64,000 bases of DNA from Cladorrhinum sp. PSN259. Taxonomy: Eukaryota; Ascomycota; Sordariomycetes; Sordariales; Podosporaceae. The notes below the pieces were generated by a model that was given only the letters and a program-made list of their open reading frames with translations, had not been told where the DNA came from and made no database searches. The stretch lies in assembly GCA_033725935.1 (NCBI GenBank), contig MU867127.1:117716-181715 (forward strand), given 5' to 3'. This document shows, one piece after another, positions 23,085 through 34,020 of the stretch. Numbering within the stretch: position 1 is the first letter of the stretch; every line of letters starts with the position of its first letter. Both the position numbers and the translations under genes were made by a program.

Positions 23085-24842
23085 TTAGGCCACAAATCTG
23101 CGGCGCTTGAGACGAGCAAGCCGCGCCGCCCTTCCGGTGTTTTTGGCCGCCCCGGCATCAGCCCCGGCAGCAGCACCGGCCTCGGCACCAGCACCTCCTT
23201 GAGCTTGATCAGCTTGTTGACCCTGCTGACCTTGCTGCCCTTCTTGTGCCTGGCCTCCTTGCCCGTTCTGGTTGTTCTTCTTGCCGTCGCGTCTGCCACC
23301 ATTCTTCTTGCCCCCCTGATTGCCGCCTTGCTCGCCGCCCTGGTTCTCACCGTTGTTGCCAGCTTGATTACCTGCGTTGTTCCCAGCTTGATTTCCGGCC
23401 TGGTTACCGGCTTGATTGTCAGCTTGATTGCCGCCCTGGTTGCCCGCCCCTGCGTTGTTACCCGCGTTATTGGCCCCGTTGTTGGCTGCGTTGTTGGCTC
23501 CGTTGTTGGCAGCGTTGTCGGCAGCGTTGTTACCAGCGTTGTTACCAGCGTTGTTGGCTGCGTTGTTGGCTGCGTTGTTACCAGCGTTGTTACCAGCGTT
23601 GTTGGCTGCGTTGTTACCAGCGTTGTTGGCTGCGTTGTTGGCTGCGTTGTTACCAGCGTTGTTACCAGCGTTGTTACCAGCGTTGTTACCAGCGTTGTTG
23701 GCTGCGTTGTTACCAGCGTTGTTACCAGCGTTGTTGGCTCCGTTGTTGGCAGCGTTGTTGGCTCCGTTGTTGGCAGCGTTGTTGGCAGCGTTGTTACCAG
23801 CGTTGTTACCAGCGTTGTTCCCAGCATTGTTGCCAGCATTGTTACCGGCGTTTCCACCAGGGTTTGGAGCGCCGGGGCCGAGAGCCACAGCATCAGTAAT
23901 CAACTTCTTTGCTGCTAGACCCTTTGCTCCGTTGCTAGCAGCCTCGTTGGGAGTGTTGCCATTTCCTTCAACGGTGAACCTTACACAGTCGTCCTGAGAC
24001 CCGCGCTGAGCGACGGGCATGATCACAGGCTGGTGGTTGGCAGCAGCCGTAAGGGTGCAGAGGCGATAGTTTCCGGCGGGCAAACCACCAGTTACTACTG
24101 CTGAAAGTTGGCCCTGACCATTTCCAGCGTCGTTGATACCTTTAAAAAAGGCGAACACTTCTGGGTTCAAGGGCTGAGTAGGGTTCAGGTTGTTGCCGGT
24201 ATCCTGGACTGTGACATGCGTATGGCCAATGATGTTTCCGGCGTTGTTCAACTGCTGTGGCGCGGAGTAGTAGGTTGAGGCAGCGTTAGTAAATGAACCA
24301 GCTTGCAGACCCTGGACTTGAACAGTGATGTTGAAGTCTTGTCCGGACTGGATGGTGCCACCGTTGGGAGGGTTCAGGATCACAGTAGATACCATCTTAT
24401 CTGAGGCAGGAATCTGTCCCATCACTAATACACAAGTTAGAAGAGCTTGACCAAAGGCAAGGGATCTTTGTTACATACCAATGCCATTGCAGGAGCCTGT
24501 TGTAACTTGGAGACCATTGGTGAGCGTCTGGCCCTTGCAAAAGTTGATGAAATTATTCTGCGAGGTGGCTGAAACTGCTTGGACAGCTTCGGCACCAATA
24601 GAGCCCTTTCCATCGGTGAATGACCCCTCCTGGATCACCTCGGGATCAAGTGTAGTACCCCCTTGATTGTTGTTACCGCCGTTACCGCCATTACCACCAC
24701 CACCTGCACCTGCACCGTTATTATTGTTGTTATTGTTGCCGCCGCCGCCGTTATTATTATTATTATTATTATTATTTCCCTGTGCCTGCGCGAGGGCCGC
24801 CGCAAAAAGCGTTGAGAAAGTGAGAAACTGCTTGATAGACAT
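23085..24842 (-). CDS. Secreted fungal protein with Asn-rich tandem-repeat domain
   Basis: Two exons, 24479..24842 and 23085..24424, give 567 residues. Residues 1-20 are a signal peptide (LTFSTLFAAALAQAQG). A polyAsn/Gly spacer follows (about 22-62). The conserved globular part spans about 63-320, with Cys at NFCKGQ, TGSCNG, YRLCTL and DDCVRF and the segments GNIIGHTHVTVQD and QPVIMPVAQRGSQDD. I recognise this as a widespread ascomycete secreted family that databases often mislabel as ribosomal protein S17; its function is unknown. Then come about 33 copies of a four-residue Asn-rich unit, a Gln/Gly-rich stretch and a strongly basic end (RAARLARLKRRRFVA). I see no GPI signal or membrane anchor. 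Wall association is inference. Confidence 0.85.
23453..23850 (-). repeat. 12-bp tandem repeat, about 33 copies, coding AGNN/AANN/GANN units
   Basis: The plus-strand unit is close to GTTGTTACCAGC, with GGC or GCC variants. It codes for Asn-Asn-Ala-Gly or Asn-Asn-Ala-Ala tetrapeptides. Copies differ mostly at the variable Gly/Ala codon. The repeat leaves long open frames in other phases and on the opposite strand, which are artefacts. Confidence 0.9.
24721..24779 (-). repeat. TTA/TTG triplet tract coding polyAsn
   Basis: Plus-strand ATT/GTT triplets interrupted by GCC codons encode two runs of seven to nine Asn around a Gly run, just after the signal peptide of the secreted protein. Confidence 0.8.
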
Positions 24843-27322
24843 GCTGGCAAGCTATGTCATACAAGACTGAATGAATTGTTCAAACGAATGATTCTTGCAA
24901 ATAAACACACGATCAACGTGTTCTAGCACTGACTAGCAGCTTAACAAATGAAGACAAAGGAATGACGGGGATAAATGGCCCTAAAAGAAAACCATGAGAG
25001 GTGGGAAGGTGGTAAGAAAAGAAAGGCACAGAATCTTTGCTGCAAGAGATGGAGACAAAGAAGGGTTATAATGAAAAGAGGCGTCTTGCATCAGTCCAAG
25101 GCAAGCGGTTGACCACCATAGGTGACCCCGTTACTTCGCATTATCTGCGCGGCCGCATCGACGTTCTCGAAACGAGTCACAAGAGACAGTTGGAGAAATG
25201 AGGAGTGTAAAAGCGAAAGGAGACTTGGGACAGCGGTGCATTCACGTTGCTCCTCTTGCGGAGTCAGGAAAGACGAAGGGGGATGGCGGCCGACTGACCG
25301 GGCGAGCCAAGCAGATCAGACGAGCTGGAGCTGATGATGCCGTAACAGGAGATTCCACAGAAACGGAGTCCAGAATGCAAGGTCTCTTGTCTTGAGAAGA
25401 TTCAGCATGGTATCGGCCATGTCGGTCGTGTCGAAAAGCGTTGGAGACGTACCGACCATGAACGTCGGCCATAGAGGGGTGATGATCGTGCAGGAGCAGG
25501 AGTCAGGGACGGCCTCAAAGGGCCAACTTTTGAAGGACCATGTCATGATCTCGAAAAGAGGTGGAAAATCGCCTTAAACCTTACATACAGTGTATACTTC
25601 GACGGCAGCGTGGTGGTTCTGTCGCTGTCTCCAAATTAAAGTTGGAAATAAGCTAAATATGAATTCGGAATAGGTCGCAGTTGATTTGTTCGGAGGATAG
25701 CACCGAGAAACTCCGGATACCTATTATCTCGAAAGCACGGACGCCGAAGTTCGGCCCCAAATGGATAGCGGCGGGACAGCGGGCTGGCAGGTGAGGACAG
25801 ATGAAACAGAACCCCGTCAGAAGTGGAAACGCTGGCACTGCGGGGTTGGTGGAACAGAGCAGGTGAGCCCCACATAAATATCTCTTCTGAGATTTAACCC
25901 CAGTTTCCCCAAAAGCCAAAAAGACAAATACATGCACATTGCACAGTTATCACATTCCAACCCACAGATGTCCGGGATGACAGCTTGTTCCTTAGACCCA
26001 GCAATAACTTGAAGCCGCGAAGAGGGACGGGATTGAGTGTAACTCACACCCACGACACCAAGCTGTCTTGAACTGTGGCCCGGGACCCGACTTGAGGGGT
26101 CAGGGACCGGCTCTGTGCAGCCGCGATGATGAAAGGGACCGATATCTGTGGCCATTTTTTACTCTTGGCAGACATATTCCCATTTTGACTGCCCAGATCC
26201 AAACGGCAACACACGAGCGGATGGAAATGTTTTAAAGATGGAGATCACTGAATCTGCGGCTTGAATACCGCAGCTTGCGGATTTGGACGGACAGAATTGG
26301 AGGCCGATGTAGGACGGGACATTCGAAGAATTCGCCGTGTGTTTACCGAGAAACAGCGCGTGTCCTTGCAGGTTTCTTTGTCTGGGAACTCCCCGCGACC
26401 TTGTGATATTCCATCTGTCCGCACCGCTTACACGCCGCGATTTGTGTACTCGGCAAATTTTGGCACGATAAATGTTCCGCTGCGATTCAAATTCTTCCCC
26501 AGACTTGGTCGAGGGCAAAGTCACCGATTGGCTGCCGAATGTGCTGAGCCTCGATCCAACGTCTGACTTCCCCCAGGCTGCGTACCCATGAACTGCATAG
26601 GAGCAAGGACCAGATAAACCGAGTCTTATCAGGGTGGCCATATTTGGAATTCTAGATATCAGCAGAGGGCAAATGTGTCCTTCTCAGGCTTATCCAAACA
26701 GTAATAAGTTGCTTCTTAGGAGAGTCGTAAGAGCGACGGGAGGGCGCGAGACTTTGAAGGAATTGTGGAGAGACAGCTTTTATGCCAAAGCAGCTGGCGA
26801 CAAAAACAACGCGATGGAACAATACTAAGACACCAAAGACCCAAGTAACATTGTTGAAAACTCCGTGATGATTACTCCGTCAACGGCCAACCATCTGAGC
26901 CCCGTCTTATTCCAAAAACTCCGCACCCATCCCATCCGTCACAACTCACGACCGGCTTTCGCCTCTAAGCTCTACCCGAGTGACTGCAATGATTCGGCGC
27001 CTTTCTCTTTCGGTTATTAAACCCTGGTCCCTTTTCCCCTCCGAACACATGTCCAGGCTCTGTTGGGGTGTTTTTTTTTTGAGATACAAATTCTGCTCGC
27101 TCTCCCTCAACATTTTTCACACCGCCCATTACTTACTCTCTCACTTTAAACTCCTCTCCTGTTTACCTTGATTGATCCTCCTTAGGTTCATATTCTCCTC
27201 CGGTGGACATTTCAATCCACAAAACCTTCATAAGCGCCACCAACACACCGTTGAACTATTAGAACGGCCTTGTTTTTTTATACCAGCCTCCCGACCCCTC
27301 CTCACAAATCACCCAAAAGAAG
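24843..27322. other. Long intergenic region upstream of secreted protein and NEP1
   Basis: About 2.5 kb separates two divergent genes. Open frames exist (for example 160 codons at 26159..26641, minus), but they are Cys/Ser-poor mixtures with no domain, no supported introns and in-frame alternatives on the other strand. The last 400 nt are CT-rich and resemble a promoter plus leader for the plus-strand gene. Space is available for a non-coding transcript, but nothing specific was seen. Confidence 0.45.
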
Positions 27323-28578
27323 ATGTCTTCCTCACCTGAGTACCGGGCAGGCAAGCGGCCGCGTAAGTCGATAATTGCGGTTATACCCTCCTTGCAGTTT
27401 TATTTTCTACAAGAACAAAATCCCAGATCCTAAACACAACTAGAAAAACACTGATCATTTTTTGACGGTTTTTCGTGTTTGTCTATTGTTAGGCGGGATG
27501 CTGCAACTGAGCTGCTGAGCATAAACCAGAGGAGGAAAAAATTGGCGGCCGTTGAGACGACCCCACTTTCAGTCAGGTGCTAAAACCATCCAACTGGTTG
27601 GGTTTCCCTCGGAAAATGCTTTTTTTCCCCTCCTTTCCTTGTCCAGACTATCTGTCGATTCAGTTAATCCACGGGATCGCTTGGCATTGTTTGCAGGATA
27701 CCGAGCCGACAAAATATTTCAAAAATAACACAAGTCTGACCTCGCATTCAACATGACAGGTACCCAGTCGCTGCCTCCTCCGGCCCTGCCCCAGCTCGTC
27801 GCAGAACAGCACACGCCCATCCCACCCACTGATAAGGACACCAAGCGTCTAATTGTTGTCCTCTCAAATGCCAGCCTTGAAACATACAAGGCTTCGCACG
27901 GGGGTGGTGCGGGCCGCATGGGTGTGCAGAGGGAGGATAAGTACTCGTTGCTCAACAGCGATGAGCACATTGGTGTCATGCGCAAGATGAACAGAGACAT
28001 TAGTGATGCTCGTCCCGATATCACCCACCAGGTTTGCACCAGACCAAGATGTCCGTGAGATAACATGACTTGGGTGCTAATACTCTATCTTGAAACCATA
28101 GTGCCTGCTCACCCTTCTCGACTCTCCGGTCAACAAAGCTGGAAAGCTCCAGATCTACATCCAGACCGCCAAGGGTGTCCTCATTGAGGTTTCCCCCTCA
28201 GTCCGTATTCCACGAACATTCAAGCGTTTTGCAGGTCTGATGGTGCAGCTCCTGCATCGTCTTTCAATCAAGGGCGCCAACTCGCAGGAGAAGCTTCTCA
28301 AGGTCATCCAGAACCCCATCAGCGACCATCTTCCACCAAACTGCCGCAAGGTTACACTCAGTTTCGATGCCCCTTTGGTTCGTGTCCGCGACTACGTTGA
28401 TAGTCTTGGGTCCAACGAGAGCATCTGCGTTTTCGTTGGTGCCATGGCCAAGGGGCTTGACAATTTCGCTGATGAGTGGGTTGATGAGAAGATCTCCATC
28501 AGCAACTACAGTCTCTCAGCCAGCGTTGCCTGCAGCAAGTTCTGCCACGCCGCTGAGGACTGTTGGGATATTCTCTAG
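27323..28578 (+). CDS. NEP1: 18S rRNA pseudouridine N1-methyltransferase NEP1/EMG1
   Basis: The body is two exons, 27760..28031 and 28102..28578, with a SPOUT-fold NEP1 domain: DTKRLIVVLSNASLETYK, YSLLNSDEHIGVMRKMNRD, RPDITHQCLLTLLDSPVNK, VSPSVRIPRTFKRFAGLMVQ and a C-terminal end DEWVDEKISISNYSLSAS. It methylates the hypermodified pseudouridine of 18S rRNA and helps small-subunit assembly. The start is uncertain. The ATG at 27753 gives 251 residues. A short exon 27323..27362 (MSSSPEYRAGKRP) ending in a GTAAGT donor joins in frame to the CAG acceptor at 27757..27759, with a CTGAC branch 20 nt upstream, giving 262 residues. I prefer the spliced model slightly. The second intron uses a GTTTGC donor. 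Confidence 0.9.
27363..27759 (+). other. Putative 397-nt first intron of NEP1
   Basis: The donor is a perfect GTAAGT and the acceptor is ACAG, with CTGAC as branch. Two other AG sites (after 27490 and 27696) lead to a stop at once, so only this join keeps the frame. The intron is long for this window. Confidence 0.5.
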
Positions 28579-31107
28579 TCGAACAGCGGCACACCCGGCG
28601 GCATATCGCCACATCGGCATAGGAAAAGGGGATAGATGAAAAGATCTGTCAGACCTCTCCATCTTCAGCCTTGGAGGTGGGGAACTGCGGGAGCGGTGAG
28701 CCTGTTTCGTGATACAACATCGCGGTCAACGGCCATCGTCTTCCGGAACTTGGGTCGTCTGAACTTGAGCTGTCGGTGTTTTTGCAACCAAAACATGGGG
28801 CGTTCAACAACGGACTCAAGACGCTTTCGTCGTCTTGCGTGGTGCCACTTCAACTTGGCTCACGTTTCCCCTTTACTTCTCATTCTTTTCTCCTCACTCT
28901 TCACCTTGTCTATCTCGGAAGCTTCCACTAACCCTAGCCTCGTGCATCCACCGGAATACAAAAATCTACAGGAGGGCAGCGGGAGACACGGGCTGGTTTC
29001 GTATAGTAGAAAAGTAACGAACTACGAACTAGGCAGAAAACGACCTACGGGTCGAACTGGAAGCCAGGGTCGGAGTTTAATTTACAACATGGAATAGCTT
29101 TAATGCAATCAAGGGATGGCTTCTTTTGATACAATTCAATGTCTCTGCTTGTAACACCTCTTGTGTTCCGGTCTTTCCGTTTGTTGACCGCCTCTCTTTG
29201 ACCCTACTACTGCCAGGCACCTGTATTCGAGCGAGCGTTACGGCCAGTCAACCAAAATAGCCCGAGGGCAGACCGACAAAAAGGCTGAGTAGATCCTCAG
29301 TGCAGAATGCAGTGTGCCCCGGTTTACTGATGCTGGTAATCTGCCTCCTCCAGAGTACAGGAGTTCCTGACGAGGGGAACGGACTCGAGCATGGCTTGGC
29401 TATCTTTCGGGGGAAGGGATTGCTTCTTCTCATAGGTTCCCGGTGGCCCCCATCTCTTGTGATACCCTACTTCATATGGAACACCGCAGGTCTGTTCCGC
29501 GTAGTCATCAGCGAAGGTCAATCGGCAGGCCCCCGTAGCTCCCGCAGGACGCAATCACACAGCGAGGCGGCCTCACATCACCCCGCATGAAATCACTCCA
29601 TCCAACACCCGTCTGGGCCAATCACTTTTCAGGAACCAGAGCTTGGCTGTCAAGTCTGCCGCCAATCCCACGGCCATCATTACCGCTCCAGTTTTCTTCT
29701 TCTTTCCACCCGACCCCCCCAGTAGTTATCGAGTGACCATCCAGAGTCATGCTCAAACTGGACCTCAGTCATGATAACCTGTCAATTCGATTCACAGCGG
29801 TGTAGGCCCAGTCCATTCCTCATCCGGCCGCTCGTGGACTGTGGGCTGCCTCATAAGTGTCGCGCAGTTCGCCAGTCACGAGAAACTTGATGCAAGATCC
29901 AGCACAAGACTAGGGCCAAAACCGTTTGCTCTCCTGAGGGGCAAGCACATCTGCGTGTTACTCTGGAGCGGGACGATGGAATTGGTGGGGCTGGTTGGAT
30001 CGCTTGGCAAAATTGGAGAGTGGTCTCAACGTGGCATTCTCTAGACTAGGTTGTGTTTTGTGAACAAAAAAAGCTGCGTCACAGCCTCCAGATGTCGGCT
30101 CAGCAAGCCCTGGTTCGGTTTGCAGGCCTCGCTCGACCAGGTTTGTTTACGCATGGGATGCAGGCAACACCATGCATGTGTTGCACAACTTGCCCGTGTA
30201 AGACGGCAGACGAGATGGGATCAAAAGAATTGCGCATACCGCATCTCTCTCGGTTTGCCCAGCTCTGCCCCACGAAAAGAAGTAAGCGGGGCCATGATCA
30301 TCTCTTGGAGTCTTGGTTCCAGTCTCGTCCACCTCCCGAGACAACCTAACTGCTGCACCTTCAACTAGGAACGGGCCATGCAAAAGAATGCATCCTGTCG
30401 GGTGCGGGGCCCAAGCCCAGAAAGGTTCCCGGGATGTTTTGCCCGGCCTCGAGGTTGGGCAGCTATGGCAGCAGCGTCCTGGATAATCTCAGTGCATCTT
30501 CCGTCCATGCTCAAGCGAGCAAGAGCGAAAGAGCAGATCATTCGAGCCCCGACTCGAAGTGACTGCTACGGCATGTTTAATGTAGTAAGGGGGGAGCATT
30601 GCGTTCTTTTGTGCGCATTTCGTTTCCATCTCGCCTCCAACCTGGAACTTCCACCGAGGCACAGAAATCTCGTTTTTTCACTCCCTTTCTTCAAATTTTG
30701 CCTCGGACCATTAGTCTGGGCCAGCAATCAGTCCTCGATCAGTCAACCCATCAATCAGCTCTGACCTGTTCTGACCTGCCCTGACCTGCTCTGGCCGGCC
30801 ACCTGGTGATTCTCAACTCCGCAAAAATCCCCAGTTAGTGGTTGCTTGACAACTCCGTGGCGCGGCTTGCTTGGATGGATCTCAGCTCACGGTAGAACCC
30901 CTGCCCAGCTTGCCTTGTCACGCCACGGTGAGCCCTGAAGGCCAGCTAGCACACATACGCGCGCCAGTGTATCCGTATCACACCCACCTCAAGGCTCTCT
31001 GGTTCTTTTGTGGCTTCCACTACGACACTTTCCGGTTCCACTACTGCCATTTCGGCCCCAGGTTGCTGCCTCTGGCAAGAACTGCGACGGGGTCCAAGGT
31101 TGTAATA
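28579..31107. other. Intergenic between NEP1 and the VOC-domain gene
   Basis: About 2.5 kb, including the NEP1 3' UTR and the promoter of the next gene. Open frames up to 153 codons lack domains. A 10-bp repeat lies near 30762. The last 300 nt are CT/CCA-rich leader-like DNA. Confidence 0.45.
30762..30796 (+). repeat. Short tandem repeat of CTGACCTG
   Basis: Three direct copies of a ten-base unit close to TCTGACCTGY, followed by a diverged fourth (CTCTGGCC), lie about 310 nt upstream of the VOC gene start. Confidence 0.7.
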
Positions 31108-32754
31108 ATGTCCCGTCTCCCTTTCCTCGAGGTCGAACACCTCCCGTCCTCCTCCGCATTCTATTCAGCTGTTCTCAAACCACTCAGCTTGTATTTTCTG
31201 GGCTCAGAACGAGGCCACTTCCCCGTCTCCACATACGGAAATCCATCAGGAGAGCCACTGCTCCAGCTTCGACAGGTGGTCGCAAGCAGAGATCGACCGC
31301 TAAAGCGCTCACGCATTGTGCTCAGTGCTCCCTCTGCGGTCGCGACCGACGAGGCCTTCAAGTTTGCACGAAGAGCCAATCCAGAACTCGAAGACGAATA
31401 CTTGCGCCACCCCGACGAGGGTTACCCGGCTTCCAGTGGCGTAACCGCCCAACGTCGGGTCGCTGCCGGTGGCGGAATCCATGTGGTTATAAGTGACTTC
31501 GACGACAACATTATGGAAATTGTCTACCAACCTCCACCCCAATATCCATCACACTATCACGGCTCTACTGTGCGTCAGACAAGGTCGACAACCGACGAAG
31601 CGAGTCGCATCCTATCGTGGAACTTTGACGTCGCAGATTCATCCGCGCCTTCACCTGTTGGTCCAGGCACAGCATTCAGCGGACCCGCACGCGCCGCCCC
31701 CAGACAAGTAGCTGGCTACCTCGAAGACGTAGAGGAGCCCCAACCAGCACTCAGACGCAGTCTGACAACAAGCAACTCGACATACGAACCAGCTGCTTCA
31801 GCAAGAGAGAATTCAACCGGTCTAAGTGCCGGTGCAGTTGTTGGAACTTTACTTGGTGTTGCTGCTGCGGGTGCTGCCGCACTTACCACCTACAATATGG
31901 TCAAAGGCGATCGCCGAGCTCCCTACTCTGGGGACTATGACGCAGCTCCATCCTTCAGTCGACGGTCCACCTTCACGGACAAGCACGACCCATACTCTGA
32001 CCGCAAAGCCCGATACAGTGACCTCGACTACTCTGCCGACAGGCCTCGCTATGCGGAAGATCATCCATCAACTTCTGACTACCGCCGACCCGCTCCAGAT
32101 TACATTGCTCGATACAGCCAGGTCGACTCCCCCAGGAGTAGGGCAGTCGATGATGACTACTTTGACGACTCCAGAGGCCGGCATTCATCATCGCGGTCCC
32201 GCACCTCCTTGCGGCCTCGCAGCGAGGCAGCCAACGACAGAGAGCCGTACCTGATGGCGGATACTGAACAGCGTGCTTGGGCGAGCTCCAAACCTGCGAG
32301 ACACCCCCCGATTGTCCAACGCAGCTACACATATGACACCCCAGAAAGGGACACCTACGTCTCATCGCGCACCGTCCGCGCTGCACCAGCAGATCCTTAC
32401 TTGGCGCCATCGCACTCAAGATCCGGCAGTCGTGTGACAACTACGACTTACAAGGTCACCGGCGCCCCCCGAGCGTACGGCCGAGAGGATAGTTTCAGCT
32501 CTTCACGCTATGCCCCTATTGCGGATAGCAGGCCGCCGGCATACTTGTCGCGTGGCTACTCTGATATGACTGGCCGTGACATGGGACTTCCATCGAGTCG
32601 AACCGGCACTCTCTATCCATCCCGCCAGGCGCTTCCGCGGAGCGCCAGTGGCGGCCACGCAAGGTGGGAGCAGGAAGATGACGACGACGATGATACAGAC
32701 AGTATCGCACCCAGCGACAGCATCAGCTGTGTTGGCAGCCGGAGGAGTCGTTGA
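31108..32754 (+). CDS. Glyoxalase-like (VOC) domain protein with long disordered tail
   Basis: A single exon of 548 residues from the ATG at 31108. The frame stays open upstream to 30871, but the added 79 residues look like leader DNA. Residues 1-150 resemble a VOC fold: LPFLEVEHLPSSSAFYSAVL at the start and GGIHVVISDFDDNIMEIVYQ at its end, followed by PPPQYPSHYHGSTVRQT. The usual metal ligands of glyoxalase I are not obvious, so catalysis is doubtful. A Gly/Ala-rich hydrophobic stretch (AGAVVGTLLGVAAAGAAAL) near residue 240 could be a membrane span or a glycine-zipper. The last 270 residues are Arg/Ser/Tyr/Asp-rich, with an acidic run of seven Glu/Asp near the end. Similar architecture occurs in other Sordariomycetes; the role is unknown to me. 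Confidence 0.8.
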   Translation: MSRLPFLEVEHLPSSSAFYSAVLKPLSLYFLGSERGHFPVSTYGNPSGEPLLQLRQVVASRDRPLKRSRIVLSAPSAVATDEAFKFARRANPELEDEYLRHPDEGYPASSGVTAQRRVAAGGGIHVVISDFDDNIMEIVYQPPPQYPSHYHGSTVRQTRSTTDEASRILSWNFDVADSSAPSPVGPGTAFSGPARAAPRQVAGYLEDVEEPQPALRRSLTTSNSTYEPAASARENSTGLSAGAVVGTLLGVAAAGAAALTTYNMVKGDRRAPYSGDYDAAPSFSRRSTFTDKHDPYSDRKARYSDLDYSADRPRYAEDHPSTSDYRRPAPDYIARYSQVDSPRSRAVDDDYFDDSRGRHSSSRSRTSLRPRSEAANDREPYLMADTEQRAWASSKPARHPPIVQRSYTYDTPERDTYVSSRTVRAAPADPYLAPSHSRSGSRVTTTTYKVTGAPRAYGREDSFSSSRYAPIADSRPPAYLSRGYSDMTGRDMGLPSSRTGTLYPSRQALPRSASGGHARWEQEDDDDDDTDSIAPSDSISCVGSRRSR

Positions 32755-33270
32755 GATCTGGTGTCTGGATTTTGTTGATATACCTGTGATTTTCCTTTGT
32801 CTTTTTGTGGATGTATTTCTCATGACGGTTGATGGGCATTGTGTTTTTATACCCCATATGATTTGGGAAACATGTAGAAGATGGATATGATAAGGAACCG
32901 AAAAAGATTTATTATGGCATTGAGAAGACAGAGCAATCTGTTGTTCATTTTTTATCTTTTTTTGGCATTTGGTTTTTATATTCAGCGGCGTCTTGATATT
33001 CTTTGATATTGTCGTTGAGGATGACGAGGGACCAATCGTGTGGATAAAGCAGTTGACAGGTGAAGCACATTGCATAGTACACTGGGCGCATATTTGGATG
33101 GGGGTCTATATAGTAATTTCATGATATTTTACACTTGGTATATGTTTACTTTCTTGATAGTGAATCGCGGCGGTGAGATACAATGCCAGTCACAGATTTC
33201 AGCTGGATCCTCGCTTGATGATGACATCGGTAGACCGGAATCGGCGGTGGGCCAAGTTAGCTTCCGATTT

Positions 33271-33305
33271 CCCGGGACCCATCCGGGCGGGACCCGGGGA
33301 CCCGC
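33271..33305. repeat. GGGACCC-rich imperfect palindrome cluster
   Basis: CCCGGGACCC is followed by CGGGCGGGACCCGGGGACCC, three overlapping copies of GGGACCC within 35 nt. It can fold into GC hairpins on either strand. Confidence 0.6.
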
Positions 33306-33996
33306 ATTTGTTTCACAAGGATCGGAAAGGATATGATGCTCGATTCTTTCAAGCTATTTTCTGTTTGCCTTTTCCATCTCTTTTCTGTGTGGCAGTTGCT
33401 CGTTTGTAGATTCCCCTTGAATCCTGATACTCGGAACCAGTGGCGGGGTCTGTCCACGTGAGTAACACTTGGAGGATGGGGAGGATTGGTGCGTTTGTGC
33501 CTGTGTAATGTAACTTGCGGATGTAAAATGTAATTGAAAATGTTTATGCAGGTTGTACACACAGAAAGAGGGAGGGGACCTATCATCAGACATACATAAA
33601 AGATCTAGGTCAGATGATTCTTGATCTGCAGCGTGACCCTCGGACACGTCTACTTGCCGAACATTCATACGGGTCCAATGGAGAATTTGGCACGCCGAGG
33701 GAGTGACCGGACACTGGACTTGCTGCGGGATGGATCATTGCAGGCTAGATTCTTTGGGACTCTCATCATAGTTTCCGGGTATACCTAGAGTGAAGTGTGG
33801 GGTTTGGGTTCGAATACCGTAACTTAAACTTTCCCGTCCGTGGGTTTTCCCCGTGGGATGCGATGGGATGGACGAGGGGCGAAACTTGGCATGACAGGTA
33901 CAGCGGGAATAACGAATGAGAGTGTGTGGTTTAGAAAGACCAGCACTTCTCCCATACACTACGAAATAGTCGCCTGAGCTGTGTTGTTTTTTTTAA

Positions 33997-34020
33997 AATA
34001 TATATATATATATATATATT
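33997..34020. repeat. AT dinucleotide microsatellite
   Basis: About eleven AT units follow an eight-base T run and a short A run. The tract is intergenic. Confidence 0.8.

Noticed and set aside
23199..23997. Long open frames (189 to 239 codons) on the plus strand and a 280-codon frame on the minus strand across the 23-kb repeat
   Set aside because: They are by-products of a 12-bp tandem unit, which has no stop in several frames. The proteins are simple Leu/Ala/Val or Cys/Arg repeats, and the true frame has the signal peptide and conserved domain.
26159..26641. 160-codon minus-strand frame in the long spacer before NEP1
   Set aside because: No recognisable domain or signal peptide, the plus strand is also open for 101 codons here, and no introns join it to neighbours.
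33775..33815. GGGTTCGAATACC, resembling a tRNA B box
   Set aside because: No A box, no acceptor stem and no anticodon arm fit at the required distance upstream; a chance match.
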